A stretch of DNA of 22,919 bases from NCBI GenBank assembly GCA_031428675.1, contig JANOYC010000102.1, positions 1-22,919 of the forward strand, read 5' to 3'. Source of the stretch: JANOYC01 sp031428675 (GTDB lineage Bacteria > Actinomycetota > Actinomycetes > Actinomycetales > Microbacteriaceae). The translations under genes were made by a program, and so were the position numbers. The stretch's first letter is position 1; each line of letters opens with the position of its first letter. The notes beneath the pieces were generated by a model. That model had not been told where the DNA came from and did not search any database. It saw only the letters and a program-made list of their open reading frames with translations. Positions 15,281-22,611 of the stretch are shown here, in pieces.

Positions 15281-16606
15281 ATGCTTTGGGGGAAGTGGAC
15301 TTTTTTGTGTGCGCTGCTAGTCGGCGCGGTCCTGATTTCGGGGATTCAGGCGCCGGTGCCAGCGCAAGCGGCGACGGCCGCCCTGTCGCCGCATAGTTGG
15401 GATCCGGGGCTCTACGCCACGACAACGTCGTCGACGGTGCACGCGTGGGGACAGCGCCGCACGTCTGGAGCATGGGGCACCGGCGGCGTCAACTACCAAG
15501 CGGGCGCGACGACAGTCAATCGTGGCGCGTCATCCGGATCTTTCTCCGTTCGTCTTGACGGCACCTACTGCGGCGCCGGATCGTGCACCTATGGCTCCGG
15601 GTCGGGCTTCAAGGGCCTCGTCCAGTTGTGGAACGACCCCGCGAACTTCATCGCCTTCGGCGTCATTCGCGACCCGGGAGTATCTCCGAACGGCATGACT
15701 CTCATGATCGAAGGCTCGGCTGGAGGCAAGCCGGTTGGCGGATACTGGCCAGCGGGTGCTCTTTCCGGATCGTCGCACCTGTTCGATGTGTCGTGGTCGT
15801 CATCCGGGATCACGCTGAAGGTCGACGGAAAGACAACTCTCGGTCCGTATCCGGTTGCCGCTCGCTATCCGTCGATCTCGTTTCTGTCGGCAGCCCGCAA
15901 CACCAACGACATCAGCGACACAACCTTCAACTCCATCTCGTTCGCAGCGGGCTCATTGAGCGACTCGCCCTATGGTGTGCCAGCGGGCAGCCCCTACCTG
16001 ACCTACAGCGCCACACTCACCGATGGCGGAAGTGGCACGGGCCATTCCAGCTATATCAACGCACATGATGCGCATAACAACGCGCTCGCGATCGGAATTC
16101 AGACGGACTACGGCTCGCCGGAATCGTATGGAGCGCCCTATTACGTGTGGGAGCGGGTTCAGGGCGGCAAGTTCACGTATGGCTACGTCGCGCCGGCTCC
16201 GGCGGGGGCTCACGTCGTCACGTTGAAATGGTGGAAAGACGGCACCGCGCTCTTCTACGCCGATGGCAAACTCATCGCGGAGATACCTGTGACTATGCAC
16301 CCGCGGTTATTCTTCAACGCCGAGGGGAACGCACGCCTCAACGGAGACACCGTCAACTCCACTGTCAACAATGTGCAGATCGCCGTCGGCGATGATTGCC
16401 CGAAGTATTGCGGGCTGAATGGCACCTGGAACACGTCGTCATTCAACTTCTATGGGCTCAAGGCAACGCGCACTAACAGCGCGACGCAGAACGGCGCGAA
16501 CTTTGCCATCACCGGTAAGGTTTCGGGGCTTCCGCCGGGTGGCGATTGGGACAGTCACCTCGTGGCGGGCATCGGCATGATCGCCCAGTATTGGAATGGT
16601 CAGTAA
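15281..16606 (+). CDS. Secreted beta-sandwich repeat protein, function unknown
   Basis: A 441-residue secreted protein with a Sec signal peptide cleaved near APAQA-AT (about residue 30). Residues 35-224 form a domain opening LSPHSWDPGLYAT and containing GLVQLWND, FIAFGVIRDPGVSP and DGKTTLGPYPV. About 190 residues of the nearby metzincin are roughly three quarters identical to it. Residues 239-370 look like a divergent second copy (ALAIGIQTDYG, ADGKLIAEIPV, NGDTVNSTVNNVQI). Residues 373-441 resemble the first third of another copy and stop just after a QYWN matching LWND. The pattern of short strands suggests a LamG/concanavalin-like sandwich that could bind glycans; this is inference. The ATG at 15281 begins the signal peptide. 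The stop is 1 nt from the end of the opposing glycosyltransferase gene. Confidence 0.78.
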   Translation: MLWGKWTFLCALLVGAVLISGIQAPVPAQAATAALSPHSWDPGLYATTTSSTVHAWGQRRTSGAWGTGGVNYQAGATTVNRGASSGSFSVRLDGTYCGAGSCTYGSGSGFKGLVQLWNDPANFIAFGVIRDPGVSPNGMTLMIEGSAGGKPVGGYWPAGALSGSSHLFDVSWSSSGITLKVDGKTTLGPYPVAARYPSISFLSAARNTNDISDTTFNSISFAAGSLSDSPYGVPAGSPYLTYSATLTDGGSGTGHSSYINAHDAHNNALAIGIQTDYGSPESYGAPYYVWERVQGGKFTYGYVAPAPAGAHVVTLKWWKDGTALFYADGKLIAEIPVTMHPRLFFNAEGNARLNGDTVNSTVNNVQIAVGDDCPKYCGLNGTWNTSSFNFYGLKATRTNSATQNGANFAITGKVSGLPPGGDWDSHLVAGIGMIAQYWNGQ

Positions 16607-16607
16607 G

Positions 16608-17738
16608 TCAGAGATCGGCGTGTAGCTGCCACACCTTCTCGGCCGAAGACGACCACGAAAACGCCCTAGCGCGATCCCGGGCGAGGATGCGCAGTCGGTC
16701 CCGGAGTTTTGTATCTGTGAGCACTCGTTCCAGCGCATCAGCGAGTCGATCCGCATATGGCTCGGTGCCGTCGCGCTCGACGGCAAGGCCCGCGCCTCCG
16801 GCCACTTCGACCAGAGCAGGCGCGTCGGAGTGGATGATCGGAAGCCCGAAATGCATGGCCTCGACGAGCGGGAGCCCGAAGCCCTCCGCCAGGCTCGGGA
16901 ACGCGAAGATGAACGCCCGATTGAGTACGACGGCGAGATCTTCGTCATGGAGATAGCCGATCCCGCGCGCCCGCTCGGGATCGAGACCGGCGGTCACCGC
17001 AAGCTCCCGCAACTCGGCGTCGCCGATGCCGGCGACGAGCAGCGGGAGATCGGCCAGCGCTGGTCGCTCCATCGCGGTGATGAGTTCGGCAATGGACTTG
17101 CGCGGGTGAGCGGTTCCCGCGGCAAGTACGTAGCGAGCCGGGAGTTCCAGCAGCGCTGCGCGTTCGTCGGCGTCATCGCCGATCAGGAGCCCGGAGCCGG
17201 GTGCGCCACCGATCACGCGAATGCGGTCGCCAAAATCGAGGATCTCCGCCAGCTCTTCAGCGACCGCGTGCGTCGGAACCACCACGGCATCCGCAAAACG
17301 GTGAGCGCGCTTCGCGAGTGACTTGTGCCAGGAGACCATGCGGGTGCTCAGCTGATCGGGGTGGGTCCATGGCACGACGTCATGGATCGTGACAGCGATC
17401 TGGTCACCGGCATTGTTGAGGCGATCATGTCGGGCAAGGGGAGCGAGCAGGCTCGTTGCATGGATCATGCCGTGTCCCGGCAGGCGCGTGAAACCGTGTT
17501 GCCAGGCCGCCATGAGCTCTCGCCGAGCAAGGGCGCTTTTGAACAGACCCGACAGACCGGGAAGCAACTCGGCTACTCGCTCGTAGTCGGATTCCGGAGA
17601 CGCCGATACGATGCCTTCGACCGCGCAGTGCGCCGGAGCCGTGCGAATGAGTTCGCGCGTCAACTCGTGCGTGTATCGACCGATGCCGCCCGGCTCCGGG
17701 GCGAGCATCTGGTCGATGATCACGCGGAGGGTGGTCAT
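16608..17738 (-). CDS. GT4-family glycosyltransferase
   Basis: A 376-residue GT-B fold glycosyltransferase. The N-terminal half has the acceptor-side GGIGRYTHEL loop (18-27). The C-terminal half has RYVLAAGTAHPRKS and the nucleotide-sugar motif EGFGLPLVE with Glu285 and Glu293, as in family GT4. It probably adds a sugar to a lipid- or wall-linked glycan in the cytoplasm. Its place in the rmlB-rmlD operon suggests a dTDP-rhamnose donor, but specificity cannot be read from sequence. ATG 17738 is chosen because it overlaps the rmlD stop by 4 nt and the family's opening strand (LRVIIDQ) follows at once; a start 17 codons upstream lies inside rmlD. Confidence 0.88.
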   Translation of the reverse strand: MTTLRVIIDQMLAPEPGGIGRYTHELTRELIRTAPAHCAVEGIVSASPESDYERVAELLPGLSGLFKSALARRELMAAWQHGFTRLPGHGMIHATSLLAPLARHDRLNNAGDQIAVTIHDVVPWTHPDQLSTRMVSWHKSLAKRAHRFADAVVVPTHAVAEELAEILDFGDRIRVIGGAPGSGLLIGDDADERAALLELPARYVLAAGTAHPRKSIAELITAMERPALADLPLLVAGIGDAELRELAVTAGLDPERARGIGYLHDEDLAVVLNRAFIFAFPSLAEGFGLPLVEAMHFGLPIIHSDAPALVEVAGGAGLAVERDGTEPYADRLADALERVLTDTKLRDRLRILARDRARAFSWSSSAEKVWQLHADL

Positions 17739-18589
17739 GCGACCTCGAGCACTCCTGCGGCGGTCGCTGCAGACAAGGCATCGCGCCAATCGCGCATGGG
17801 CGCGATTCCGGCAGCGACGAAGGCGTCGTGGCCGAGCACGGAAAACGCGGGGCGCGGCGCCGGGCGCTGGAACGTTGAGCTGTCGGTCGGAAGAACTCGC
17901 TCCGGGTCGAGGCCAGCGGCCTCGAAGACTGCGCGAGCGAAGTCGAACCAGCTCGCGGTTCCGCCGTTGGTGCCGTGGTAGACGCCTGCTGGCGCATCCG
18001 AGTCAAGAAGTGCCACGATCTGGCGCGCGAGGTCGAGAGTCCAGGTCGGCTGACCCACCTGGTCGGTCACGACGCTCACCTGATCGCGGGCAGCGGCAAG
18101 CTTCAGCATCGTCTTCGCGAAATTCGGCCCGTGCGCTCCATACAGCCACGCCGTTCGCACAATGTAGGTGCGGCCGGGGTTGTTCTCTGCTGCGAGTTTC
18201 TCGCCATCGGCCTTGGTGCGACCGTATGCCGAAACCGGATTGACCGGAGTCGTCTCGGCATAGGGCTCCGTCGCGGTCCCGTCGAAGACATAATCCGTCG
18301 AGACTTGAACCAGGGTCGCCCCAAATTCCGCCGCCGCCGTGGCCAGATTCGCGGCGCCCGTCGCGTTCACCGCATAGGCGTCGTTCTCGTGGAACTCCGC
18401 GTCGTCAACCTTGGTGTACGCGGCAGCATTGATGACCACATCGTGGCCAGCAACGGCACCCCGAACGGCCTCCAGATCGGTGACGTCGAGGTCTGCGCGA
18501 CCGAGCGCCGTGACGTCGCGACCCGCGAGCGCCGCCTGCAGGTCGGTGCCGAGCATGCCGGTGCCGCCGGTGATGAGGTAGCGGGTCAT
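17735..18589 (-). CDS. rfbD: dTDP-4-dehydrorhamnose reductase
   Basis: A 284-residue short-chain dehydrogenase that makes the last step to dTDP-L-rhamnose with NAD(P)H. The nucleotide motif TGGTGMLG is at 7-14, STDYVFDG at 97-104 and the catalytic Tyr122-x3-Lys126 in AYGRTKADGE. The length is normal. ATG 18589 overlaps the rmlB stop by 4 nt, and a longer frame start inside rmlB is rejected. It lies between rmlB and the glycosyltransferase in one tightly overlapped operon. Confidence 0.95.
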   Translation of the reverse strand: MTRYLITGGTGMLGTDLQAALAGRDVTALGRADLDVTDLEAVRGAVAGHDVVINAAAYTKVDDAEFHENDAYAVNATGAANLATAAAEFGATLVQVSTDYVFDGTATEPYAETTPVNPVSAYGRTKADGEKLAAENNPGRTYIVRTAWLYGAHGPNFAKTMLKLAAARDQVSVVTDQVGQPTWTLDLARQIVALLDSDAPAGVYHGTNGGTASWFDFARAVFEAAGLDPERVLPTDSSTFQRPAPRPAFSVLGHDAFVAAGIAPMRDWRDALSAATAAGVLEVA

Positions 18590-19569
18590 AGCGCGGCGCG
18601 TGCCTTCAGCGGTTCCCACCACTCGCGGTTGTCGCGGTACCACTGCACGACCTCGGCTAGGCCTTTCTCGAACGGCACGAGAGGCTCGTAGCCGAGTTCT
18701 GCCTGGATCTTGGAGATGTCCACGCTGTAACGCAGATCGTGACCGAGACGATCCTGCACGCGGTCGACGTAGGACCAGTCTTTGCCGGTCGCCTCCAGTA
18801 GCAGCTCGGTGAGTTCCTTGTTGGTGAGTTCGGTGCCACCGCCGATGTTGTAGATCTCGCCGGCGCGCCCCTTGACGAGCACCATCGCGATGCCGCGCGT
18901 GTGGTCGTCGACGTGTAGCCAGTCACGGATGTTGTTGCCCTCGCCATAGAGAGGAACGTGCTTGTCGTCGATGAGGTTCGTGACGAATAGGGGGATCACC
19001 TTCTCGGGGAAGTGGAAGGGCCCATAGTTGTTGGAGCAGCGGGTGATCGAGATGTTGAGCCCGTGCGTGCGGTGGTAGCTCCGTGCGAGCAGGTCGCTTC
19101 CGGCTTTCGACGCAGAGTAGGGCGAGTTCGGCTCGAGCGGCCGATTCTCGTCCCACGATCCTTCGGCGATGGAGCCGTATACCTCATCAGTGGAGACGTG
19201 TACGAAACGGGGGAGTTCGTTGCGCAGTGCAGCGTCAAGCAGCTGCTGCGTGCCGAGCACGTTCGTCTCGACGAAGATCGACGCGTCGCGCACCGACCGG
19301 TCGACGTGCGACTCAGCGGCGAAGTGAACGACGGCGTCAAGGCCGGGGAAGAGCTCGTCGAGGAGCTTCCCATCGCGTATGTCGCCTTTCACGAAGGTGT
19401 AGCGAGGCGAATCGGCAACGGTAGCAAGATTCGCCAGGTTGCCCGAGTAGGTCAGTGCGTCGAGCACTACCACCTCCGCGCCCTCCAGACCGGGATAGGC
19501 ATCTTCGAGAGTGCGGCGGACGAAATTCGAGCCGATGAAACCGGCGCCGCCGGTGACGAGAATTTTCAC
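18586..19569 (-). CDS. rfbB: dTDP-glucose 4,6-dehydratase
   Basis: A 327-residue extended short-chain dehydrogenase, the second enzyme of dTDP-L-rhamnose synthesis. The NAD motif TGGAGFIGS is at 6-14. The catalytic STDEVYGS holds Thr127, Asp128 and Glu129, and Tyr151-x3-Lys155 lies in YSASKAGSD; RCSNNYGPFHFPEK follows. The start is GTG at 19569, first codon of the conserved strand KILVTGG. A purine-rich AGGAAAG lies about 11 nt upstream, rather far for strong ribosome binding. It heads the rmlB-rmlD-glycosyltransferase operon. Confidence 0.95.
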   Translation of the reverse strand: MKILVTGGAGFIGSNFVRRTLEDAYPGLEGAEVVVLDALTYSGNLANLATVADSPRYTFVKGDIRDGKLLDELFPGLDAVVHFAAESHVDRSVRDASIFVETNVLGTQQLLDAALRNELPRFVHVSTDEVYGSIAEGSWDENRPLEPNSPYSASKAGSDLLARSYHRTHGLNISITRCSNNYGPFHFPEKVIPLFVTNLIDDKHVPLYGEGNNIRDWLHVDDHTRGIAMVLVKGRAGEIYNIGGGTELTNKELTELLLEATGKDWSYVDRVQDRLGHDLRYSVDISKIQAELGYEPLVPFEKGLAEVVQWYRDNREWWEPLKARAAL

Positions 19570-19604
19570 AGATCGGGCTTCTTTCCTAGTCGATGTCTCG
19601 TCGA

Positions 19605-19610
19605 ATTGTA
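19605..19610 (-). promoter_or_regulatory. -10 box for the rmlB operon
   Basis: On the minus strand this reads TACAAT, one base from the TATAAT consensus, and would give a leader of about 30 nt. No convincing -35 box is seen 17 nt upstream. Confidence 0.5.
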
Positions 19611-19706
19611 GCGGCGATCAGGACGGAGCCACTTCGACGTTTCGCGCAGTGTCCCCCGTCAGGGCGGCACCCCTTGGTGGGACTACTCGTCTCGTGCGCG
19701 TCTGCC

Positions 19707-19712
19707 TAGTCT
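19707..19712 (+). promoter_or_regulatory. Candidate -10 box for the metzincin gene
   Basis: TAGTCT would start transcription at about 19719, a few bases before the first hairpin of the structured leader. The leader would then be about 95-120 nt long, unlike the leaderless genes in this window. Confidence 0.4.
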
Positions 19713-19723
19713 GATGGGACAAC

Positions 19724-19794
19724 GCGATCCGGGGGGATCGCTTGAGAACAACGGTCTTCGGACCGGGTTTGAGCCAACGATCCGGGGGGATCGC
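19724..19794 (+). promoter_or_regulatory. Structured leader: repeated hairpins around a UUCG tetraloop
   Basis: A 17-bp sequence, CGATCCGGGGGGATCGC, occurs at 19725-19741 and again at 19778-19794. Each copy can fold into a GATCC-GGGG-GGATC stem-loop (7 bp at 19724-19741, 6 bp at 19778-19793). Between them, CGGTC-TTCG-GACCG (19752-19765) forms a 5-bp stem with a UUCG tetraloop. Flanking TTGAGAACAACG and TTGAGCCAACG segments are also alike. It could be a cis-regulatory RNA, or the repeats could be two protein-binding sites. I do not recognise a known riboswitch class. Confidence 0.6.
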
Positions 19795-19811
19795 AATTTA
19801 GCGAGGTCGTT

Positions 19812-21965
19812 ATCCACTCACACGTCAGCCGTGCCATTTTGACGGCATCAGCACTCATCATCGCCATGGTCGCGGGCTCGACCACCGCGGCGAGCGCCGA
19901 CTCGAGCCTCTCGGGCACCGGCGCTGCGCTCGTGACCACAGGCGACCTCGTCGTCTTGGCCGATGGCGGCGACGATCTCGCGCACGAAGCAGGCGAGATC
20001 GATCCTGCGCCGCTGTCGTCGACGCGGCAGTACGCGGTAGTGACGGAATCCGGAGACGTGATCCCCGTTGACGGCGCAGGGCTGGAAGACGCTACGTCGG
20101 GTGATTCCTTCACCGGGGTTCTCACCGTTCCCGACGATGTCATCGCCGAACTCGGTCTTCAGCCGGGAGCGACCATTGATGCGAACTCCGTACAAGGCGC
20201 CGGCGTCATCGACGCCCTCGGTGCTTCGTCCGGGCCGCTGACGGTGCAGGAAGGCTCGGTCGAACCGGCCGACGTTGCCGCCGCTACTACCTCTGCCCCC
20301 CACACGTTTGACGTTGCTGTGGTCGATCCGCTCAACGCTCCCGCTCCGTTAGTCACGAATGTCACCCTCGACGGGATGCTGTCAGACGTCGGCGGATACT
20401 GGATGCGGGAGACCAACAACGCGATCTCTGGCTTCGTCCGCTCCGGCGGCATCACCCGCTACGCGAGCGCCGTCAATTGCGCGACGGGAGCCGACAACAG
20501 TTTCTGGACTGAAGCGGCAGCGAAGTTCGGCCGCACGACATCGTCCTACTATTCCGGAAGCGGCCGCCACTTGGTCGTGATCCTTCCGGAGGCGTGCCTC
20601 GCATCCATGGGGCTCGGCCTCGGCTCGGTCGGTTCGCTGCAGTCCGGCGGGCTCACCCGCGTCGTCGAGTACAAGGACACCATGCGTCCGACGATCGCCC
20701 ACGAGATCGGCCACAACCTCGGACTCGGGCACTCGAACCTGAGCTACTGCCGCGGAGCGTCAGCAGAGTCGTCGTCGTGTTCGATGTACTCCTACGCCGA
20801 CGCCTACAGCGTCATGGGGTACGCCTGGGTGGGTTACCCCGCGCTTCCCGCTCTGCCCGCTCCCATGCGTGATGCCCTGGGAGCGCTTCCGGCCGGCGCA
20901 CAAGCCGTGCTGCCCAGCTACGAAGCGCCCGCCGGCGGAACCTTCACACTCAAGCCGTCGACGGATGCCTCCGGGCTGCGCTCCATCCGCGTCGATGACC
21001 CCAACACGACTGTCCAATATTTCCTCGAGTACCGCACCGGTGCGGGAGCCGACGCGAATGCCGCGTACACCCGCAACCCCCGCACCTGTCAGGACTCGGG
21101 TTGCACCGAAGGCTGGGGCGGCGGCAATGGCCTTCGCGTGCTCATTCGGGACACCTCGAGTGGATCAGTCGTCACCGAGGTGTACACGCACTACATCGAC
21201 GCGACCAAACCAAAGTGGGGCTCCCCGGTATTGACCCAAGGGTGGAGCTTCGTCTCCCCGTCAGGCGCCGTGCTCGTCGAACTCGGTGCAGTCACCTCGG
21301 CCTCGGCGACGGTGACCGTTTCTCTCGGCGATAACCAGACGTACACCGCGCCGCCCAGCACCACCACACCGAACCCGTCTACCCTTTCTCCGCACAGCTG
21401 GGATCCGGGCTTGTACGCCACCGCCTCGGCATCAACTGGCACGGTGCATGCGTGGGGCACGCGCAAGTCAGCCGGAGCATGGGGCACGCGGGAGGTCAAC
21501 TACCAGGCCGGAGCGACGACGGGAACCAGGGCGGGCTCCAGCGGATCGCTGAGCGTGCGCCTGGACGGCACTCACTGTTCGGGTAGCGTGTGCGGCTACG
21601 GCTCCGGCACTGGATTCAAGGGACTCGTGCAGCTGTGGAACGACCCGACAAACTTCATCGCCTTCGGGCTCATCCGCGACCCCGGGGTCTCGCCCACCGG
21701 AACGACCCTCATGATCGAGGGCGCGGCCGGCGGCAAGCCGGTGGGCGGATACTGGGCGGCCGGCGCGCTGTCTGGGTCGTCCCACGTGTTCGATATCGAA
21801 TGGTCCACGGCGGGCATCACACTGATCGTCGATGGAAAGACGAAGCTCGGACCGTATCCCGTCGCTGCCACGAACCCGTCGATCTCCTTCCTGTCAGCCG
21901 GGCGAAACACGAGCGACCAGAGCGACACCACCTTCAACGCAATTACGTTCTCGACGAACCGCTGA
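19812..21965 (+). CDS. Secreted metzincin metallopeptidase with C-terminal beta-sandwich domain
   Basis: A secreted zinc protease of about 708-717 residues. Counting from TTG 19839, HEIGHNLGLGH at 288-298 gives zinc ligands His288, His292 and His298 and catalytic Glu289. The Met-turn is Met326 in AYSVMGY. The pattern resembles gametolysin (M11) or reprolysin-like families. Residues to about 170 look like a propeptide, about 180-500 the protease region. A Thr/Pro linker leads to a 193-residue domain (516-708) shared with the secreted repeat protein. The standard start would be TTG 19839, but it has no ribosome-binding site and leaves the signal peptide without a positive charge. ATC 19812 has GAGG 5 nt upstream and yields a normal signal peptide (HSHVSRAIL before the hydrophobic core). 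The start is therefore uncertain. Confidence 0.82.
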   Translation: MHSHVSRAILTASALIIAMVAGSTTAASADSSLSGTGAALVTTGDLVVLADGGDDLAHEAGEIDPAPLSSTRQYAVVTESGDVIPVDGAGLEDATSGDSFTGVLTVPDDVIAELGLQPGATIDANSVQGAGVIDALGASSGPLTVQEGSVEPADVAAATTSAPHTFDVAVVDPLNAPAPLVTNVTLDGMLSDVGGYWMRETNNAISGFVRSGGITRYASAVNCATGADNSFWTEAAAKFGRTTSSYYSGSGRHLVVILPEACLASMGLGLGSVGSLQSGGLTRVVEYKDTMRPTIAHEIGHNLGLGHSNLSYCRGASAESSSCSMYSYADAYSVMGYAWVGYPALPALPAPMRDALGALPAGAQAVLPSYEAPAGGTFTLKPSTDASGLRSIRVDDPNTTVQYFLEYRTGAGADANAAYTRNPRTCQDSGCTEGWGGGNGLRVLIRDTSSGSVVTEVYTHYIDATKPKWGSPVLTQGWSFVSPSGAVLVELGAVTSASATVTVSLGDNQTYTAPPSTTTPNPSTLSPHSWDPGLYATASASTGTVHAWGTRKSAGAWGTREVNYQAGATTGTRAGSSGSLSVRLDGTHCSGSVCGYGSGTGFKGLVQLWNDPTNFIAFGLIRDPGVSPTGTTLMIEGAAGGKPVGGYWAAGALSGSSHVFDIEWSTAGITLIVDGKTKLGPYPVAATNPSISFLSAGRNTSDQSDTTFNAITFSTNR

Positions 21966-21982
21966 GCAATTCGAGCATTCGG

Positions 21983-21988
21983 TAGACT
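21983..21988 (+). promoter_or_regulatory. -10 box of a leaderless promoter for rmlC-rmlA
   Basis: TAGACT lies exactly 6 nt before the GTG at 21995 and 17 nt after the metzincin stop. It would let the rmlCA pair be expressed independently of the protease gene. Confidence 0.55.
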
Positions 21989-21994
21989 GCGACG

Positions 21995-22609
21995 GTGCAC
22001 ATCCGCGAGCTGTCGATACCTGACTCCTACGAGATAACTCCCATTCAGCGAGGCGATGATCGCGGGGTATTCCTCGAGTGGTATCGCTTTGACAAGCTTG
22101 CGGAGGCAACCGGTCATTCGATCGTTCTGCGTCAGGCGAACACATCAGTGTCGAAGCGGGGTGTCGTGCGCGGTATCCATTTCGCGGATATCCCGCCCGG
22201 GCAGGCAAAGTACGTCACGGCCACGCGCGGTGCGGTCCTCGACTACGTGATCGACATTCGGGTGGGATCGCCGACGTTCGGTCAGTGGGACTCGGTGTTG
22301 CTCGACACGATCGACCGCAAGGCGATCTACCTCGGTGAGGGGCTTGGGCACGCCTTCGTCGCGCTCGAGGACGATTCGACGGTGAGCTACCTCGTGACCG
22401 ACACCTACAACGCGTCGAGGGAGCACGGCATCAACCCGCTCGACCCGGAGATTGGGCTGGTTTTCCCGCCCGAGGCGGGCGAGCCGCTGCTGTCCCCGAA
22501 AGATGTCGAAGCGCCGTCGTTGGCGGAAGCGGCTGAATCGGGTCTCTTGCCCGTATTCGACGACGTGCGCGCGTGGTACGCATCCCTGAACGAATCGAAC
22601 GGAGCGTAA
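21995..22609 (+). CDS. rfbC: dTDP-4-dehydrorhamnose 3,5-epimerase
   Basis: A 204-residue cupin enzyme, third step of dTDP-L-rhamnose synthesis. The N-terminal GDDRGVFLEWY, the VVRGIHF motif with catalytic His62 and Tyr132 in VSYLVTDTYN mark an active epimerase rather than a related non-epimerising cupin. INPLDPEIGL near 146-155 replaces the WNDP form seen in enterobacteria. The GTG start fits the leaderless promoter. It is followed after 2 nt by rmlA. Confidence 0.95.
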   Translation: MHIRELSIPDSYEITPIQRGDDRGVFLEWYRFDKLAEATGHSIVLRQANTSVSKRGVVRGIHFADIPPGQAKYVTATRGAVLDYVIDIRVGSPTFGQWDSVLLDTIDRKAIYLGEGLGHAFVALEDDSTVSYLVTDTYNASREHGINPLDPEIGLVFPPEAGEPLLSPKDVEAPSLAEAAESGLLPVFDDVRAWYASLNESNGA

Positions 22610-22611
22610 TC

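Noticed and set aside
15281..21965. The shared secreted domain as a recent mobile or recombinational duplication
   Set aside because: The two DNA copies differ at many synonymous sites and no flanking repeats or transposase are present.
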